Source: Przewalskia tangutica
Taxonomy: Eukaryota; Streptophyta; Magnoliopsida; Solanales; Solanaceae
Direction: 5' to 3'
Length of the DNA: 64,000 bases
Assembly: GCA_029844215.1 (NCBI GenBank)
Contig: CM056723.1
Location: forward strand, 92,310,790 to 92,374,789
Below the pieces are notes generated by a model, which worked only from the letters and a program-made list of their open reading frames with translations, searched no databases and was not told the origin of the DNA. The position numbers and the translations under genes are program-made. Shown piece after piece: positions 58,241-64,000 of the stretch (its first letter is position 1; each line of letters opens with the position of its first letter).

Positions 58241-59059
58241 TATGGCGGCTACCTTCCGGACATACATATATACAACCAAGCGATTGCCTCATTTCTTTAC
58301 AAGCGACCCACAATACGTGACTACTGGACTCTAAGAGTTTTAACATAACAACTGTGGCGGGACAGGGCCCCGCCATACCCCTGAATATACATGAATCTAC
58401 TACCTCAGGGAAAACCGTACCAAGAAATAAGCCTCCGGAGCAAATTGAGCTTTTTCCCAAAAACAGAACCGAGATCCTAAGAGCAAGGATCACCAACCTG
58501 GGTACCTAAAACCTGCGGGCATGAACGCAGCCCAGAAGTCGGTCACAACAGTAAAATATGGAACAGAAATAACGTCGAGAAATGGATCATAAGCGTACAA
58601 AGAATGACAGGACAAGTATAAAAATACATAACAGATCCTGCCGTGTCATTACCACTTATGAACTTAATCGTACCTTTTTATCTTTTCCCATTTTCAATAA
58701 AAGTTATAGTCACATTCTTATGCACATGATTAGGAAAAATCATTAAGTTCATTACCATATAACTTAATTAACTTTCATAACATAATTCGGCCCCTTATGG
58801 AGGGACGCATATACTACCCGACCCAATCTGGGCGCGATCAATCATACAAATATCAAAGCGTGCGTGGAATCCCCATCACTGAAGCCTATAAGTGTAAATA
58901 TAACCATGTGACGCGCCGTGGCATCCCACCTCACCGTCGGCGTACATACACAACACGTATATATATATATCTCCTTCCGTGGAATCGCATTACTTGCCGT
59001 GTAGATGTAACATACAACCGTGTAACGCGCCGTGGCATCCCACTGCGTCGGCGTACATA

Positions 59060-59091
<32 letters not shown>

Positions 59092-62042
59092 AACGCGGCC
59101 GCATGCCCCGGAATCCCACATCGTATAAGCATGTCTATAACGTGCCCTCGACATCCCTCATCGTCGGTGCTGGTCTTCATGGGGCGCTAGCCCATGGAGT
59201 AATAATATAACATGGTCGCGTTCCCGAATCCACATCGTATAAGCATGGCCATGGAGTAATAAAACACGCGGCATCTTACGCGTCTGCCGCATGCCCGGCA
59301 TCCCTCATCGTATAAGCATGGCCAAGATCAATCACAATGGAAGCATACCCGTGGAATCCCCCGTCAATGCCGGTACGTCCAATAAGTTGTCCGGGCATCT
59401 AACCCGCATCCTGGTCACATGCCCCGGAATCCCACATCGTATAAGCATGTCCAAGGATCAATCATGATGGAAGCATACCCGTGGAATCCCACATCACTGT
59501 CGGTACATCCAAGTAAACTTATAACAAGACAGCCGGCCCTCCAACCGAGAGTCACGACAACGTAACATATAATACTTGCACTTAAAGCTATCACAAGCAA
59601 ATACATGCAAGTTCATTAAACCTTTAGACTTCCATTTTTATAAACTCATGACACTTCCGTTTTACACATAAAAATCCGGGAATTTAACCCCAAGTACTAC
59701 GTACTTTCATTATCTTCAAAAGATCCCTTTTTTTCATATAAAACCCCAAGATACTAACACCCGTAGTATCCAGGCTTGTGTACATTTCACATAAGTCACG
59801 ATACTTTTAGAAATACATTTCTCGGCTTCTAAATCAAGTGACCCTTACTTTAAAGCTTTAAGCAAGTGATACCTTTAAATCAAATGGCCCTTCCTTAATA
59901 CAAGTTATTTCTTTGTTTACCTTATTAGAGAAAACCATTCTCTTAACCTTTCATAAAGCCGTTATAACCAACTCCCCATAAAGCCGTTATAACCCTTTAT
60001 GGTTTTAGACAAACCCATTCCTTTTATAACCAAGAGACTTATACCTTTTTGAAACCAAGTATTATATATTTTCAAATCAATTCTCTTAACTTTCAAATTA
60101 CACTTAGTCTCTTAACCTTTAGAAAATAAGTGACTCCTTTTATTATAAAACCTTAGAAAATTGATGCCTTAAAAATCAAGTTGCCTTTTCATTAAAATCA
60201 AGTCATTTATCTTTCCATAAAGCAAATATAACCAACTTCCCATAAAGCCGTTATATTCACTTTATACCATAGCCAAAATACAATTTCCTATCCAAGGGAC
60301 TTATACGTTTAAAACGGAACAAGTATCACATACTTCAAAACTCTTCAAGTCCCTTAACTTATAAAAACATTAGACATCCTTAATACTTTCAAAGAAGTGA
60401 GTTAATCTCCTAACTCACCCGACTTGGCTATTCATAAAACTAGTAAAGGATATCAAGGTCTTGTACGTCTACTGCATTTATGTCGTGCAACTAGTCATGC
60501 TCAAAAGATAGGAAAAGTTCTACATAGAGTAAATCACACAACTACCTCTTAACTTCTAAGAGTAGAAGGAAACATGAAATGATACCACAGGTATATTCCA
60601 TACATAGAATCATGCCAAAGGAAGGAAGAGGTTCACATACCTCGCGACGATTATCGACAAGTAGCAAAATGCTCCAAAGTACTTCAATCTTGATAGCTAA
60701 TTCATCCTTCAAGTAGGATACGCTATACTTAGTACTTCAACCTATAATGGTCACAATACATCCATTAACCTTTCACTTCAAACGTAGAATATTCTAAGCG
60801 CTAAGTCACTAAATTCTACGGAAAATCGGACAGCACCTCCTTTATTTCTACTTACTTTGCCACCTTTTTCAAGGCCGAATACAATAACCAAACACGCCAC
60901 ATTTAAGGCCCAATCAATGCAATCAACAATAGGGGATTACACGCCTACTAGACGTGTAAAATTCTGCCCCACAAATGATATCAAATTAATACAACTTACA
61001 AGGCCAATTCGGCTAACTTGAAGTACTACAACATCAATTCTTATCCAATTTCCATTACAATCCAAGTTATTATCCTAACGTGATATCAAGTCGCAATCGA
61101 TCATAATTACTATAATCTCCAAGTAATTAACATGCGACGATTCTAATAAACGACCAATTAGTAATCCAACTTCAAGTGGCTTATATAACATTTCGGATTT
61201 TAGGGCTACAAGCAATCCATAATACTTATAAACTTCAACACACATACTTCATGCTAGCAACATGTAAAGCTAACAACAATATAACTAATCTTGTAACACT
61301 TTTAAGGGACAAGATTATACCTTAACGAATCTCAATCCAACTCCAAATCCGAATTTGCTCCCTAGCAACTTAGAGCCTCTTCAAGACACTTCAATCCGCT
61401 ACTTGAGACCCTTAGAACCATACCAACAACTTTCCTTCAACTTCCAATCCAAAACCTAGAAAAGCAACTACGTTTTCGCTTTGCGACTAACCCGAAAACT
61501 ATCTTTTTCCGAGATTTTTCTATTGAGATATGCTTACAATACACTCAAGAACCTTGGTTTATAGTGTGGAGCTTAATGGATAACAAACAAAAAAAATTCT
61601 TATTCTTGTGCCTTGAACCCGAGAGCAAATGCTCTAGTTCTTCAATTCTTTTGTAAATTTGGCTAAGTGTTGGACTCTCTCTTGCTACTAGTAGTATTAT
61701 ATAGGGACATGGAGGGTTAAGATGTGAACAATTGGGTGGCTTGGATGAACTTCAATTAAATATCAAGACTTCTGGGACCTTTGACTTAGTCAATTTTCTC
61801 AAGCTCACACTTGCAAGACTTTGTCATCTTAAGACTATGGTCAATGACCATTTTGGCCATGTCTATTTCGTCCAAGGCATCACAAGGGGGGGGGTGACAC
61901 GTGTCGCCCTCCCATTCGTCACCATATTACGTTTTTCCGACAATTCCATAATTCCGATAAATTTTTACAAGTCTCAAATCTTAACACTTGTGAGTCCTTT
62001 CGTACGTTCTTAAAACATGTCCTGTAAATACGGGGTGTAACA
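58241..62042 (-). repeat. LTR K: 3' LTR of element D (about 3.8 kb, minus strand)
   Basis: Minus-strand LTR starting TGTTACACCCCGTATTTAC at 62042. Its far end lacks about 137 bases that are present in the 5' LTR at the window edge (63862-64000); K picks up at GGCTACC, where the window ends. Contains a TATA-like box at 61697-61704, a donor-like site at 60640/60641, twin motifs at 59950-59995 and 60220-60262, a TA tract at 59066-59092 and the GATC hairpin near 58467. Confidence 0.85.
61697..61704 (-). promoter_or_regulatory. TATA-like box of element D 3' LTR
   Basis: CTATATAA on the minus strand, about 340 bases inside the LTR, followed by ACTACTAGTAGCAAGAGAG, like the block after the element 1 and 3 boxes. 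Confidence 0.55.
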
Positions 62043-62055
62043 TTCTTCCCCCCTT
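62043..62055 (-). other. Element D polypurine tract
   Basis: Minus-strand AAGGGGGGAAGAA, identical to that of element 1. Confidence 0.9.
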
Positions 62056-62340
62056 AGAAACATTCGTCCCCGAATGTTCTTTAGGAGTCAAACTTATAAT
62101 TAGCGACATAGTTTCCTTTCACAACCCCGACATACCAATAATGCCACACATGGCCCTAATACCTCACACACGCATATTTGTCCATCATAAGCCCCAAAGA
62201 GATTATTTTTTCGTACTTCCAACTCCTTCTAACATATACCTAGTCTCAATACAATCTGTTCATGAAACTGAAACATACCACAACTTTATCATGTATACAA
62301 GTTTCTAAAGGGCCAAAGACATACCTGAAATCATATAGGC
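62056..62340 (-). other. Element D short 3' interior
   Basis: 285 bases between gag and the polypurine tract, starting (minus) with sequence that does not continue the polyprotein seen in G. It contains the GAACATTCGGGGACGAATG box shared with other elements. No protease, RT or integrase, so about 3 kb or more of pol is missing. Confidence 0.75.
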
Positions 62341-63654
62341 GGTTCAAAGGACCGCTAAAACTGGGAACTACCACTACGGCCTCTGTCACGGCCTGCCGGT
62401 GCATAAACATCCTGCCTAGCTATGGAAGGCGAAGAACCTGCAACTAACCCAGTAGACTGTGTTATCCCACCAGTGCCACCTCTGGTCGGACAGTCTCTCA
62501 CGAAATGGCCCTGTTGGCCGCAAGCATAACAAGCTGTCGAAGTAGTACGACACTCCCCAAAATGGAATCTACTACAGTGACCACACCGGGGCAAAGGTGG
62601 CTTCCCCTGGCTACTATTCTAGAACATCTGTGAACCTGTAGCCCTAGAGCCCTGACCTTCTCCCGAATATCCCCGGCGACTAAACCTCCGGCCAGAAGAC
62701 CGGGAAGGAGCACTCTGTGCCGGCTGAGATGTAGACCTAGTCTGTTGTTGAGGTTGTCCGCCTCGAAAGTTACCCTGGAACCCTGCCGTCCTGGCCCTCT
62801 TGGGCTGGCCTGAGTCTAGCTGACCCTCTCTCTCTCTGTCCTCTATCCCCTGCGCATAAGCTTGCATCCTGGCAATATCCATACCTGGCTGAAGGGCCAC
62901 TCCCAGGCATGCAGTAATCATATGACGGTCTAGCCCCATCACATAGCGGTGAACTCTGTCCGCCATATCAGCCACAATAGTGTGCGCATACCTGGACAAC
63001 GAGTCAAACTCCAGGTTGTATTCCCTGATGGTCCTCCCATTCTGCCTCAATGACAAGAACCTATCAACACGGGCTCTCCTCATTTCAGGAGGCAAAAAGT
63101 GATCAAGAAAGGCCTCCGTGAACTCATCCCAAACTGTCGGACGAGCACCCACACCTCTCGGCGGCTCCCGAGACTGAAACCGTTCAACGCAATATCGCGC
63201 AAACGGTGAAGCTAACACAACTGACTCTGTCTCCGAGGCCCTAAGCACCTGCATAGTCCGCTGTAGCTGCCGAACGAACTCTTGAGGATCATCCTCAGAT
63301 CTCGAACCATAAAACTCGGGTGGACTACAACCCAGAAAATCTCGAATCCTCAAACTGTCGGCTCTAGGGTTAGCTACCTGCTCCTGTCGGCGCTGCCCTA
63401 CCACTATGCTAGTCAAAAGCCTGATCTGCTCTCCATAATCTCTAAACTACGCTGGCTGCGGGTGGAGGCTCGGTCACGGAACCTCTGGAGCTGCGCCGCC
63501 TCGCCTCTAATATCGCCGGCATGGCTGAGCTCGCCGATCCGCCTACTACCTCAGGAATAGTCTGTGCCCGAGTCCTGATAACCCTCTGCGTACCCCTAGC
63601 AGCTCCTGCTGTTGCCTTGCCCTTCTGGGTCCTGGTCGCCTTCCGTGGAGGCAT
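62341..63654 (-). pseudogene. Element D gypsy gag, nearly intact
   Basis: Minus strand, about 430 codons. Start MPPRKATRTQKGKATAGAAR at 63654, directly after the leader. An indel at about 63445 shifts the frame, which then stays open from about 63440 to 62619: FLGCSPPEFYGSRSEDDPQE, VWDEFTEAFLDHFLPPEMRR, NGRTIREYNLEFDSLSRYAH, MADRVHRYVMGLDRHM, then a glutamine-rich tail. A second frame change near 62610 leads to RCGHCSRFHFGECR and the CCHC knuckle CYACGQQGHFVRDC (about 62493-62535). Retrotrans_gag plus zinc knuckle gives a complete gag apart from two frame changes. It packages RNA and could serve, or be served by, pol from relatives such as G. No pol follows. Confidence 0.92.
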
Positions 63655-63845
63655 AACTGTTACATAAGAAGGGGTCAGAGAGGATTCAGCCTACTAGGAC
63701 AACTCTACTGCACGATCTCAAAGAGAGAAGAATGGAAACCAATCCTAAATGTCCTACAACCTTCTGATTATAGATGTGGTGCACAACACACCGATAATCA
63801 AGACTCTACTAGACACGGTCTGTAGACACTTTCCGAGGACTAACT

Positions 63846-63857
63846 GCTCTGATACCA
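63846..63857 (-). other. Element D primer binding site
   Basis: Minus-strand TGGTATCAGAGC, the exact tRNA-Met type PBS and the best preserved of the gypsy sites in the window, with the usual leader following. Confidence 0.92.
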
Positions 63858-63861
63858 CTTT

Positions 63862-64000
63862 TGTCACGACCAGGCCAGCTCGCGATCGTGCCCTACACAG
63901 GCACCACTTACAGTATACATCGAGAGATAATCGGGAACATACATGAAACTTATAAATAAATCAACAAAAGTAAAACAACAGGATAGCCGATAGGGCTACC
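63862..64000 (-). repeat. Element D 5' LTR, start only (window edge)
   Basis: Begins TGTCACGACC in plus reading, four bases past the PBS, and runs off the window. It resembles LTR fragment H at 53171. Confidence 0.85.

Noticed and set aside
59066..59092. TA-rich run as a promoter
   Set aside because: It is a TA microsatellite, also seen near 6060, 11466, 40850 and 48655 at equivalent or other LTR positions; too simple to call a TATA box.
61732..62013. 93-codon plus-strand frame near element D
   Set aside because: Antisense to the start of LTR K and spans its promoter region; no motif or support.

Overview
The window looks like repeat-only heterochromatin from a dicot plant nuclear genome, most likely Solanaceae. 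The basis is plant-type Ty3/gypsy (Del/Tekay-like and Athila-like) and Ty1/copia retrotransposons plus an endogenous pararetrovirus resembling the solendo/petu-type sequences known from that family; the family assignment is inference. I found no host gene, no rRNA or tRNA gene and no CRISPR array. Almost every reading frame is broken by stops and indels. There is one 100-N assembly gap (48474-48573).

Layout: 1-933 unassigned; 934-2984 a 5' part of a copia element (LTR, PBS, gag, protease, start of integrase), cut by gypsy element 1 (2985-12209, LTRs of about 4 kb around a 1.4-kb interior). Then come a minus-strand LTR fragment (12210-12884), element 2 (12885-18194, 3.2-kb LTR plus gag) and element 3 (18195-25735, truncated 5' LTR, decayed pol, 3.1-kb 3' LTR). 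Minus-strand element B (25736-30163) is cut inside gag by a minus-strand endogenous pararetrovirus (30164-38729) made of two incomplete copies. Minus-strand element A (38730-46450) has two LTRs and a gag-only interior, followed by LTR C (46451-48473), the gap and plus-strand LTR F (48574-49595). Element G (49596-53170, minus) carries the best preserved gypsy pol. LTR fragment H leads to an Athila-like element (53429-57251, plus), LTR J (57252-58240) and finally minus-strand element D (58241 to the window end), which has a nearly intact gag and no pol.

Themes: (1) the Del/Tekay-like elements have 3-4 kb LTRs whose TATA boxes lie only about 450-500 bases inside the LTR, implying a leader of about 2.5-3.5 kb; this leader carries blocks conserved between diverged families, including a candidate exon, a twin GTTATAAC motif and two hairpins. 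(2) Several elements (2, A, B, D) keep gag but lack pol, and G carries a matching gag with pol, suggesting a non-autonomous/autonomous pair. (3) A non-coding block of about 1 kb recurs in five elements. (4) The two pararetrovirus copies are complementary: one lacks RT-RNase H, the other starts within it. Both are heavily mutated and neither could encode a working virus as it stands.
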